From Pholis gunnellus (Eukaryota > Chordata > Actinopteri > Perciformes > Pholidae): a DNA stretch of 64,000 nt. Location: the NCBI GenBank assembly GCA_910591455.2, contig OU342817.1:14891915-14955914 (forward strand), read 5' to 3'. Positions 44,632 to 57,659 of this stretch are shown piece after piece. Positions within the stretch are counted from its first letter, which is position 1; the number at the start of each line of letters is the position of its first letter. A program made the translations under genes and the position numbers. The notes beneath the pieces are model-generated. The model had not been told where the DNA came from and searched no databases. It worked only from the letters and a program-made list of their open reading frames with translations.

Positions 44632-47037
44632 GGGTGAAGCAGGTGGGAGGTTGGAGGGAAAACAGTGCATCTGCTCCGCAAGGAGGGGAGGGAGGGATTC
44701 TGAGTGAACTAAGGACAGAGGAAAAAAAATTGCAAACCAAGCTAGAAACCTCAGAGGCGCATTCAGTTCATGAGAGTTTGTGAGTACTCGAGTAATCCAC
44801 CTCGGTGACAACTTGATCCACGGCAAACATCCGTGCACATACCTACCGGCCATTCTGAACACAGATTTTCCTTTCGCGAGGCCGCAGTGAGTCATCGGCT
44901 CCAACACCAGATGCTCACACACTGAGCAAAGCGCTCAGGTGAGATATCCAGCGTACACCTTCAACACCCCACTCACATGAACCCCACCGCACGTGTGTTC
45001 CAGGAGGACAATGTGGGTATGAAAAACATGTACTGTATCAACATGCTCCTGAATGTATGAGATTGGTGGACAATTAAGATGAGAAGATCCTGAGCACTCT
45101 CACATCTGCACTGCCAACGCGTATACAGCCAGCAGCCAGTTAGCATAGCTTCGCAAAAAGAGCAAGCCTGGCTCTGTCTCAAGACATCCAAATTTACCTG
45201 CCAGCAAAAAGCTCACAAATTAAAATGTTGGACAGGATTCCGGTAAGTTACTGCCCTGACTAAGAAATAGTCAGTGATGTGCATACGGATTAAACAAACA
45301 AGACATAACATGTTAATTAGTGAGCTTTGTAGGTAATATAAGGCAGATTTTGTGACCTTTAGATAGAACTCAGCTTGCTATTTCCCCTGTTTCCAGTCTT
45401 TATACTAAACTATCCATAGTTTTACATTTACCAACAGACACGAGAGTGATATCCAAATTCTCATCTAACTCTCGGCAAGAATGTGAATAAGCATATTTCT
45501 CTTTTCATTCACTATTTATTGCCACAAACATGTAAGTCTTGCTTTGTTTGGAAAACATAATGATACATAATCACATTGTTTAGTAATTTAGGCTAAATTG
45601 TAACACTGTGGAGGGAATAATGTTTGGGACTAATCACTTATTTGATATTGTTATAATTAACTCAATAAGCTATGCGTTCTATTTAACACATGCATGAAAT
45701 GCATTCCGTTTGTGTGTTAAATGCAAATGTATAACTGCCAATATCAGCCCGTCCTTGAGACTTCTCACACTAGCAAACACTGTCAGGAACATTTGGTCAA
45801 CTCCAGCCAGCAGGTATCTCAGTGCCAACAGAGTGAAGCGAGGAGTGTGGAATAAATCATTCAGCAACACACTCAGATGTCCACATTTGTCTGGGCAGGT
45901 GTCTTAGTGGATGTTCAGGAGTCTGTGAGATGCTTTACTTGGAGGTGGTACGCATTTTGAAGCTAACGTTTACGGGGCGGTGATTAATATGTCACACCGC
46001 AGGGGATTTTCAATGGCAGATGGAGCCCAGCTTAGTTCTATAATCGTGGGAAAAAAAGGTTTTGAACGTGGAGCCAACAGGGAGATAAGTATTGAGGTAC
46101 TGAGTGGGTGAAAGGATTCTGCATGCTGCTTGTTATTGCTGAACATTAGAGGAGAGAGGCGATATCCTGCCACTTGAAGGAAACCCAAAGCCATCCAGTC
46201 AGGATGATTGGATGTCTTTGGGTTTGTGTTCAGTATGCTGTGGCAGTAGCATTTCATTTGCACTTGGCTGGAGGGCTTGTTACAAAGTCAATGCATTGAT
46301 GCCATGTCTGATCATTTCCCCCGCCTGTATCTCCCATTCTTTATTCACTCTGTCCGCAGGATTTTCATATCAAGTTGATTGAATGGATGCAATTTGCTGC
46401 ATAATGCTCTGTCAAATAAAAACAAATGAGGCTGAGTGACTGGAAAGCAACACTGTGCTGAGATTTGGACAGTTCACTCCGCTGGCAATGATACGCCGAT
46501 TAAAACAATGAGCTGACAATGGCACAGATGCTCCTTGAGGCACATTCTCTTCGTATGTGTTATAATGTGAGAGCTTTGCGAACTCCACCACAAGGCCACA
46601 TGTGAGATGAAATTCCAGCTAGGCCTTTAACTCCTCTGGGAAAAACTTCCATACAGTCTCTCACTATTACTGACAGCTGCAACAATAAAGAGCAGTAGAG
46701 CAAATAAAGGGGGGGGGCTTCAATCCAGGAAAGGAAGGTGGACGTTGGATATTTCTGACCCAGGTTGGGCCTGTTAGACTGGATGTAAACCAAAAGACAA
46801 AGTCAAGAACAAGTAGGGGGAAGAGAAAGAGAAACACATAGAGGAGGAGGAGGAGGAGGAGGAGGAGGAGGAGGAGGAGTAGACGGCACAAGGAAGCGGT
46901 GATGGTAACAAAGCGAGACTCTGCGGCCATGACATCACGTTTTTTGTCCCCAAGGGGACACACGTTGTATCACACAAAGTCGGGAGCAGTTAAAGTCATG
47001 AGAACAACATACAAACACAACTTCCACGCCAATGAGT

Positions 47038-47119
<82 letters not shown>

Positions 47120-47276
47120 GTTAGTAATCTTAACATTCCTATCTTAATACAACATTTGTGGGGTTTTTTGTGCCCTTCAATGCTATTAATCCTGTTTTTG
47201 CATGCTAGCACAATAACTTCAAGTAGTCTCCAAGAGAAGCTAGTGAGAAAATATTTTTTTGTGCGTCTGTACATGC

Positions 47277-47335
<59 letters not shown>

Positions 47336-48248
47336 AAAGTGGCTCAGTCGCTGCACAGTGATTTATGACAGTGGCCTTGCTCCACTGTAATGAAGGATGA
47401 AGAAAAGGTGCACAATGTTTTAAATTGATTAGTGGAGCAACTGTGGACCACAGCTGCTGAAAGCAAAACAGCCTATCTATCTTTGTTTGTCGGTGTTTGT
47501 GCGTTTTTAATCCGTCATCTCTCTTCATCATCCCGACAGACTCTCGATCAATCAGTCCATCGACCAGGTTGGACTTCTCTACATCAGCTGTCGATGGTGA
47601 ATTGACGTTATCGGCAGAGACAGGTGACTAGAAGGTTTGACGGAGCAGACCGTCGGGTCAGCCTGCCAGTCCCCAGTACTACCAGTGACAGCAAGGCTCC
47701 GAGAACGATAAGTATGACAGATTGACCGCCCACGGTCAGCTGGCTCACAGGGGAGGACGCATGGGGGGCAAAGCATAAAGACTGGGAAGTATTTTTGTAT
47801 AACAGTGGGACTCCGTCCTTCCAGCCAAATTCAACCTGTGGACGAGGGTTAGGAGTGGATAGAAGAGGGGCCCGAGTATCTGTGATGGCCACAGCACAAA
47901 AGGAGAAGTAATCGAGGAAGAAACTGGAAGTGTGTAAAAGAAATAAATGGCCACATAAGGTGGATGTGTGGGAATTCAGCACTAGCATGTTGAAGGAATG
48001 GAGCGCACAGTAGGGCTTGTATCTAGTGAGACCAGCCCAAAAATACACCAGCTTCCCCCTTGAGGGGGGGGGGGGGGGGTGGGGAGAGATAATCCTGCTT
48101 CTGAAGAACAGGGAGGGCTGGGAGCGGGTGTAGCTCAGAGACCCTGTGGAAACTAGTGATCCCCCAGAGACTGAAAGAGAAAGAGAGGGAGAGTGCCAGA
48201 CCAAAATAGAGGGATGAGAGATGAGACAAGATTGTCAGATTACTTGAA

Positions 48249-48305
<57 letters not shown>

Positions 48306-51300
48306 AGTGGCGGACACACACACTCGACCACAAAGACAAACCCCTTTGGTCAAAGGCAAAGGTCACCAGTCCGGTGAGGCCAGCGGCCTCGCCTGTATTT
48401 CTCACCATCTCATGTTTCAGAACAACATGCATTGTCCCTACCGGCCCCCGGGGTGTGGATGGCCATCACTCACCCTCCATGGGAGTGTTGCTGTCTGGCC
48501 GGTTGGCAAAAACCACATCCACATACTCGAGTTGCATCCTCTGGAGGGAACCCTTTAAACCTGAAATGAGAGGAGAGAAGATGTTGAGAAAGATGTAAGC
48601 AAGTCCAAGAAAGACAAAAACAGTCCAAAGGAGTCATGTGCATTGAGCCTATTTGTTGTACCGCTGGAATAGATGTGTTACCAACCATAGCGTTAACACA
48701 TCAATAAATATTTCTAATTTCCAAAAGGGTGAATTGACACCTTTATAAATAAGGGGGCGACATAGCTCAAATAAGCCTAGAGCATCACCCTCTACCAATA
48801 AATACTCCTCCTAATACCCGAGGAGACTTATTACTGTATCATTTGTCCTTTGACACCTTTGGACATGGACACGTTGGCCTGGACCTGCAGAGGTAGAGTG
48901 ATAATCACTGTGTGCATGTATCGCCCTCCAACTCTCCTTGCTATTAATTCAACACTGTTATGTAGATAACAAATAGGAATGAAGTTGTACTAAAATGACA
49001 TCGTTTGAAGCATACTTAACAACAACAGTATAACAATACTGATTATTGCTGTTTTTAAATAATTATGATGGTTCCCAGCTCAGAGCAACAATATACAAAA
49101 AAACAAACACGTGTTCAAGAGTGCTAGTTCATTTTTTCATTCAAACCAAAGAATCAGGTAAAAGGACAAACCCTGGAGTAAGACCCTGGGGGATTTAGTC
49201 AACATGTTCATAAACATGGTGGTGACAGTTAGCCACATGTGACTCAAAGCCTGCCAGCTGCATCTGGCCTCGCACATCTTTTTTATCCAGCTCGCACGTG
49301 AGTCTTAGTTGTCATAGTCCGTCTGTTTGACCTAGCTGGAGTCATGGTTATGGGACTACAAGTCTAAATCACAATGACAATTGTATAAGGTATATCAGTG
49401 TAAAGCTGATTTCACGCCACTATCTCCTGGCAAGACGATCTCCGTGGAAAAAGCCCCGCATCTATGCACACTTTGATCCTCGTTACGTAAATGAATGCCG
49501 CTTTGAAAGGTGGTGGAGGAACCAAAGAACTAAAAAGCTGGGAGGACGATAAGAAAGACGAGGGATCAGAGAAAACGTTGCGCTCGTTTCTTTCCCTCTC
49601 GCTCAGCATTTGCTGGAAGTGAACCACTGTGCGTTGAGGAGCGGATAAGAGATGGCAACAAAGTATTGTCTGAGCAGATCAGTCCCCATTCATGCACAGA
49701 GAAGGCCAGATGAAAGATGAAAAGTGAACACAGGAGACTGTCACAAAGGAGGACAGCAGAGTAGTAGAGAGACAAGGCAAAAGACACTCTTGCGCTCTTG
49801 AGTATGTGTGAGCGTGCATGGCAGATTAGTGCCAGAGTCTTCATCATTGCCTGCTAATCCCAGCTGAGAGTTTTGCTCTCCTCACCGCCCCCTTCCAACC
49901 ACTTCTTCCCTCCTCTGTCATCTGCAGGCCCGCGATCCCAGTAAAACACCCATTAGCCTACATGGATCCTAATCGGAGCCTGCACCGTCATCGCGAACAG
50001 CGTCTGCTGTCTCGTGGATTATCTGGAATTTACTGGCTGTGAAGGAAAGTCTATTTTTAGAGCTGAGAAAAAAAAAATGTTGAGACGTTGAACCACAAAC
50101 CGGCATCTGTGATGAATAATGCATTCAATTATGTGTTCTGAGAAAGTCTCTTTGAACTGATCAAGGAATTTCTTTGTCCTGTGAGTAAAATGGTAAACGC
50201 GCAAGCCGGTTGCAAGAGAGAGACTTTGACTTTTCCTTGCACCCCAGAGTTCATCAGCGCTGGTCTCTGCCTGCCATTGATCATTACGTTTGACACCCCA
50301 TCATTCCTGGTAGATGTCACTGACTGGCCTGTGGTGGGATGCATGGCCAGTAGTGAGGATGATGGCGTCAGCAGATGTTCAACCCAGCCAATTTGGTGAC
50401 ATGTGCCACACCAGTAGTGGCAGGGACACTGCACCTTTCTCTAACGGATGGTACCTATCATCCAGGCTGGCTTTAGCTAATTGGCGGCACCACATTTTCC
50501 TTCCGCTTTATCAGTCTGTGCCCTTCCGAAGTGTGTTTCCCCTTCTCCTGTTTTTTTTTGGGGGAGGGGGGGGAGTTGCAGAGGCTGTGGTGAATGTTAA
50601 TAACGTGGGAGAGAGCTGAGTCACTGCAGGAGGAGCATTGCGCTGTGGACCGGATGGCGAGGTGTTAGTGAGGTAGAACGGCCCAATGGGATGAGAGCAG
50701 TATGTCATTATAAGCTTGAGCAAGGCCATAACTCTTCTAGAAGAGGAGAGGAGCGGTGGAGGATACTAGATAAGTGGTAGCATATTAGCTTCTTAATAAA
50801 AAACCTGTAAAGGTTTTACAGCTGAAAAGACAAAACATCTGTCAGGGTTTGATGTGCCTAATACAACATTCAAATTCAGCCGTGTGCACATGCCGATAAA
50901 AATCGAAGGGAGACACAGACAGGAAGAATGAGGGGGGGGGGGGGGGGGGGGACAGAGATAAAAGAGGGAGATTACAGGAGTGCAGCGGGACTCCGAGTGA
51001 TGGGGTGACGTGAAGGACAAAGCAGCGGAGAGGAAATCGACTTGTTACCTTCGATGATGTGTTTTCTGTTGAGGCCTCTCTCTGTCTCTGCTCTGCAACA
51101 GGAGGGAGAGAAGTGCATGTCAGCACACACGCATTGCATTCACACATTCACACATTCACGCACAACTCTCATGAACTGAAGCAGATCATTAAACAAGCCA
51201 AAACAAGAGCCTGCATAACCAACAAATCACTGAGGAGAAATACACCCACTCGACGCTCAGCAGTGCGCCCGCAGCTATAGAACAAACTGTGCAGTGTGTC

Positions 51301-54300
51301 CGTGCACACAGGGCCCGTCGTCACTGTCTTGTCCTGATCACCAGTGGCCTGCCAGTTGGCAGGGCTTCGGTGATACGCAGGTGAAAATATTTAGGGTTAA
51401 AAAACTGGACAATCACTTGGTTGAAAATATAGCTTTTTGAATGCAGGAACATAACAAAGTACATTTACTCAAGTACGGTATTTATTACAGGTTAATTCAA
51501 TTATCAACTTTATACTTCTATTCCTAGAAATATTATGCTTCATTACATCTATATATCTATTTATCTGTCTATAGCTAGTAACTTTTAAATGCCATTATGC
51601 TGAAATCAGGTAAGATAACGCTCTACACATGAAATGCTTCACAAACACATAGTATTTATTTATAGTATATAATAAAGTCCAAGTGACTTTGTGTGACGAC
51701 AAAAATGCCTCTTTCAGGTCGATCATTTATAGCACCCTGAAAGTAGCCATCCTGTGCTTTTGATAGTATTTTGATTTATTTAGATTTTCATATACACATA
51801 AGACCAACCAATCTGTTTGGATGCTAAATATAAGTCCAATATTCCCTCTCCTTATAGATCTGTATAGGTGTCCACCAATTCCTGAGGGAAATATCTGGGT
51901 CAGTAGCTGCTAATTGCTCCACTATGTTCATTAGCTTGTCGCTAACTTTGAGCGTCTGACATGTAGCACTGAGCATGTGTACGGTGAGTTAATAAAAGGT
52001 GTTTTGTTAACATTGTGAAGCTATAAAACCGGGACACCTGCAAATCTCCAAAACTGCGCTTCAGTGATTTGTCAGAAGTCATTTTCACATGTTCCCCATG
52101 CCTGCATTTTCCTTTTCCATTTGATTTCTTTCTTTCATTTCTGTTTCTCTCTTTTCTCAGTTGCCTGTCTTTTGTCTTGTCCTTGATTCATTTCACACTT
52201 TTTCTCTTTTCTGCCGCCCTCCTTCCTGTGGTGTTCCAGCCTGCTTAGGGCTATAATAATGTACTACAAAGACAAAGCTCCTACTCCATTTTATCATGTT
52301 TTTTTTTTACTTTCTGTGCAAAAGTGTAGGGAAGTTGAAGAATAAAGTGTGCAAATATCTACTGTATGTTTTGGGTGATGAGCTGCTTGAGAGGCCTCTC
52401 AGCTCGCTCAGTTAAGTAGTTGTAATTTACATCCATCCGGCGTGGGGATTGATTTGGTACCTTAACAATAGTCTGAAAGGATCAGCTTAAATCACATTTT
52501 CACAATTGCACCTCGGCCCTACGCTACTCATCTACATCAGATATTGAAAAGAGAACCAGAGGAAGAATGTGGATGTACTTATGGAGCTTCTACTTCCCCG
52601 AGTACAAGCCTGAAGACTGAAAATGTTACTAACGCAGACTGAGAGCAGAATACTTCTGCATGTCAAGAAGAAGCAGATATGACTCTTGGCAGTTTGGCAA
52701 GAAGTCTGAGGGAACGTATGAAGGGAATCGAGAGGGGGTGAGAACATGGCCATGTTGAAATTTGCGTGTGTGTCACTCATTTTTCGAGTGTGTCCTCCGT
52801 GTCTGTACGCCTGTGGGTTTTCCAAAATGGCCGATGCCATGTCACGCTGTGTGGCTAAATATTTGAATGTAAAGCCTTGTTGTTGGTGAGACAGGCCCAA
52901 CATCTGAGGAGGAAAACGCACATGCTGGACGCCATACACACACACACTTGCATGCACACACACACACACTTACTTTCCTCCCCAGTAAAGCTTTGTGGTG
53001 ATCACCAAGCTGGATCTCCTGAGGGAAGACAGACAGACAGACACATCGAAAGGTCATGAAAAGGACTTGAAAGCTGTTGTCAAAAAGATGCGTGCGTCAG
53101 CATGTCCAATGCTGCATGAGTGCATTCAAGTGTTCTCCAGTGACCTTTTATCCTGCAGATCAAACATATAACTTATTTAGGAGGAAAAATCACAGAAGGA
53201 CCCCTTTTTTCTCTGAACTCCACCGAGATAGCTGCCTTACTATAAACTCCCCCATGCTTGAATGATCAATATTTGAAACGGATCCAGAGTTGAGGTTACT
53301 GCAGGCAGAGAGTTGCCATGAGTTGTTGAGAAGGGTGATAGAAATAACCGAATCTTATCGCTACAGTGTGGCAGTGCATGCATGTATAGATGTATGAAAC
53401 TGATATGTTCTGTGGTGCAGATACAAGCTCACGCTCACCAGCATTCTGCACCTTCCCCCGCTTCAATTTACCATGTACAAAGCTTGAAAGCAGAGGTATA
53501 TTAAGCACAAGCATCTTGCACACAAACACCTAAACATCAACATGTTAGCATCGTCTTCAGCACAGCTTCACAGAGATTGCTTCATTTGAAATTACTCGCC
53601 CAAAAGGATTGGGACAACCGCTTTAGACAAAAGCATGTTTCAACCTTTGTGAAGGGCCTTTGCTCACATGACATGACAATGCCACCGTGGACAAAGTCAG
53701 CCATAAATACATGGTTTTCTGTGTTTCTTTGGGATACATTGGAACACCTCCCAACATCAGTGCCTGACTTCACGAATGCTCTTGTAGCTGAATAGGAGCG
53801 CATCCTTGCAGCCTCAGAGGAGTGCATGCAATTTTGTAATAAGATGCAAACATATAGGTACAGATTTTGTTGGGTTTGTCCACACACGTTTGGCTATGCA
53901 GTGCATACGCACATACACAATCTAAAAACCTATTCATGGAACAAATTTAGAATCTTAAGAGACTGTACTTCACCTCCAGCACTTTTTCCTGATGATGTTT
54001 CCCAGGATTATCTCCGCTCTGCAAAGAAAAAAAATACACAAGAAGACGATGAGATTATATCTCAGGCTGCCATTTCTCGAAGAGCACGTGAGCGTGACTA
54101 TTATCTGCCACACATCTACAGCATGAATACCCGATTAAAAATCAGCAGGAGTACAAGATGAAGGATAAACGCCTGGATTGTATGTCTGGATTTCACCCGC
54201 AACCTTGAAATTAATATTCATCCCCATACACCTACAGCCTGTTCTGCAGCATTCAGCGAGACAACGTTCAGACCTATAAAGTTAGATTGACCTGTGAACA

Positions 54301-57300
54301 TAATGGGGAGCCTCCGGTGATGAATAAGATTATGTAGATCACTTTAGAGTCAAGCTACCTTTCATTTTTGTATTTCTCAGGAGAATAATTCCTGGTCTGG
54401 GGCTAAACCTTGTTAACTTATCGTGTCCTATATGGGGGGGGGGGGGCTGGCAAGGCCATAAGAAATCTGAGACAACTCACTTTCCGCCAGCGTAGACTTC
54501 AGCCGTGTCGAACAGGTTGACACCGCTCTCATAGGCAATAGTCATCAGCTGCTCTGCCACCTGATACAGACAAAAATAATTTCCCCTCACAGACGTCAAT
54601 GTGGTATAATGTGCTATAAATACGACTTAGTGTACGACTTCAAAAATACACTTAAAAAAGGATGGGCTGGGAAAATTCCCCGAAGAAGCTCAAGGAGAGT
54701 AAATCTCTTTTCTACTGAGGTACACAAAACCAGGAAAACTGCCCGGATGCTTGTTGATTAAAGTTGTTTACTGCTCAATATATTTCCCAGACTATTCTGA
54801 CCTAGTTTTCGTGCCTGCAGTTTATTCAGAGCCTTACATGGGAAGGCCAATTTTGTCATGGTGACTTTCTCTTTTTGTACTCTGCCCCTGTTTTGGTTTT
54901 TGTGAGTTTGTTTGTGCCTCTGTGTGTGTCAGTTAGTCCCAGTGGTCATCAGGCAGTGATGAGCTGTCTCCAATTCAACGGCTTCCCCCCTTCAAGGCCC
55001 GATCAAAGCACTGGAAGCGATCTTCCGCTTAATAACTTATGGAGAGCATGGGAGCAATAAGACCTGACCACTTGGACTTGGTAGAGCCAACAGGGACTTA
55101 ACAGCCTGCTTTGATACAGTATGGTAATTGGATGGAATGATTACTAACTAAATTGCTCCCACGGAGGCTGCAGACTGGGTGTTGGAGACTGTCAGGAGTG
55201 GTCACTAGTTGTATTTGCAATGTCTAAAATAATGAAAGCCAACATCTGCTCATGAGCTGTGACAACTGAATGATGGATCCGACAGAACGTCTTACCTCAT
55301 CGGAGATTTGACCTCCAAATGTCACCCATGTGCCTGTTGAAGAAAACATCAAAGTCAAAGATTTGGAACAAACATGAGAGACCTAGTGCATGTAAAACCA
55401 CGCTCGCAATCATTTTAGTCATGCATTAATTATCATTTTGACATTTTGGCATGACATGACAAAACGGCCTTGCCCTAAAACCATCACAGCCAAATGTCAG
55501 GGTTGAGTGTTGGTAGGTTGAGAGAAAAAAATGTTCACTGTCATATGAGTTTCTTGTGAGTAAGCTTCTACATGCAGATTTACAGATTACAGCGAATAAC
55601 ATAGCATAGCATAGCAGCTTCAGGTGTTTTGTGTTTTTGTGAGAATTCTTGCATGTGCATACATTATGTTTGTGTTTCAGCGAATCTTCTCATTCTTTCC
55701 TTCTAACGGGTTGGTGCAGAAAGACTGACAGTAACAGGTTTGAAGCTAATTCAAGATTCACGTATCAAGAGTCAAAATATGTTGTATTCATCTACCGGTG
55801 CCCCATAGGGATGTATACTGGGAACACTTTTATTTGACATAACTTGATCTATCTTTTAATTCAAGATTCAGATAGAATTGTTACGGTCTCCTCCAAATCT
55901 CTTGTTGTCTGTTCTGATCCTGTCACATGCTGCTTTTTTTTCATCCCCCACTAATAAGGAATAATGGAGAGGCCGGTCTTAAATTCGTAGCCAACTGCAC
56001 CAGAAAGGTAGCAGCAGATCGGTGTAATGGTCACATAAAAAAAAAAGAATTCTATTGAAAATGTACCAGTTTTAGGTGAAATTTAGTTTCCTTGCTCCAC
56101 CTTATGCAGAAGACGTTGAGGAGGAATCATTGTATTGCTGGAGTAAACAAATGAGAGATTGTTCTCTCTGCAGTGCACAGCTTCTTTGTTTTCATATTTA
56201 TGTTTTATTCTCTTCTTACCCCTCAAGGAAACTTGTCGTATGGCTTAACTTTATTCCTCCTTATTCTTTCCTTTCTGACCTCAAAAGGGTTGGTGCAGAC
56301 AGAAAACACTAACACATTTGTTAAAAGCTATAGAGGCTTTATAAGTAATAGCAGTATTGAAGCTCATCAATAAACTCCCCTGTTTTCTCCCTGGCAGTTG
56401 CAGTTTTTGTTAGAATTTTAATATTTTCTTTTTATATTCTTTATATCTTTTGTTGCCGGATCCTGTCACATGCTGCTTGTTTTCATCTCCCTATAATAAC
56501 GAAACAAATGCAGAAGCTGCAGTGTTGAGTCTGTAACAAACTGCACGAGAAGTGTGAGCTGATTGAGGCTCAGCCTGATTTTTCTAATCTGGCAATGTTC
56601 ATTGAAAATATATTTGAAAGGACTTATTTGACATTTTGGGAATTGATTGATGGATACCACCATTAATATAAAGATAGAAACAGCAGCCGGTTAGCAGCTT
56701 AGCATAAAGACTGGAAACAGGCGGACAAGGAATAACCCATTAGCCCCCATAAAACGACAGCACGTTGTTTTACAGTTTTCTTTTTTACAAATTAAACAAA
56801 TGAGACTTTGTGCAGATGAGGGTAGTATCAATCTTTAATCTAAGGGTCAAGAAAGTAAAAAGCGTCAAACTATTCCTTTCAAATTGGATTATGCAGTTGA
56901 GAAGATAAAACAGAAACCCACGTAGATCCAAACGCTAAAGCAATTTAAACATTACAGGGATAAATCAATGTTTTGCTTCAGGGCAGAGGATGAGGGTTGC
57001 AAATATCGAGGCTTGAAACTATTCTTTTAAGTTGAAGGATGGTTCTCACCTGACTATTCCTCCCTGCTACTGAATGTGCTGGGGCTAAATCTTTAAAATA
57101 CAATAAAATATATCGCTACGGGGATGATTAACTAACTCACTCAACAATTTTCCATCGTTCAGTATCTGCTGGGCTCAGGCAGCACTGCAGCATTCCTCCG
57201 TTTTGTCAAATGATTTTGTCTTCAGAGACATACAACACAGTACATACACACATACACAAATAAATATATGGCCGGCACACACATGCATGCACACACAACC

Positions 57301-57621
57301 CCCCCCCACCACACACACACAAGATAATTACCCAATGAATCAGTCGCATCAAGATGAATGTGTTTACCCTCATGGTGTACATTGAATGTGTGTGATAATT
57401 GAACTTGTCTGCTGAAACCAGTGCGATTGATTAAATATTAACAGGGTAAATATTCTCACTCAGCAAACAGCTTTGTGTTGTCTCTCACGACTCTCCATAC
57501 CTATGAAAGATGCATGAGGTTTAGAACAGGGTGAAATAATATAATGAGATTTAAACACTACCCCCTTCTGCGCGGCTCTTTCACTGGCTCTATATTATCT
57601 CTACACACACACACCCACACA

Positions 57622-57659
<38 letters not shown>

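Larger units (their letters stand above)
43593..48473. other. kcnab1 intron between exons 7 and 8
   Basis: 4.9 kb without a recognised exon. It carries the GT-polyG tract (44539-44629), a pair of oppositely oriented dispersed repeats (45118-45425), a GGA array (46841-46879), a long CA array (47041-47117), a CT array (47279-47331), a G run (48064-48079) and a GT array (48251-48304). Confidence 0.7.

Noticed and set aside
36996..47150. Many frames of Cys-Val or His-Thr repeats (for example at 44518-44922 and 46996-47368)
   Set aside because: Translations of GT/CA arrays, not genes.
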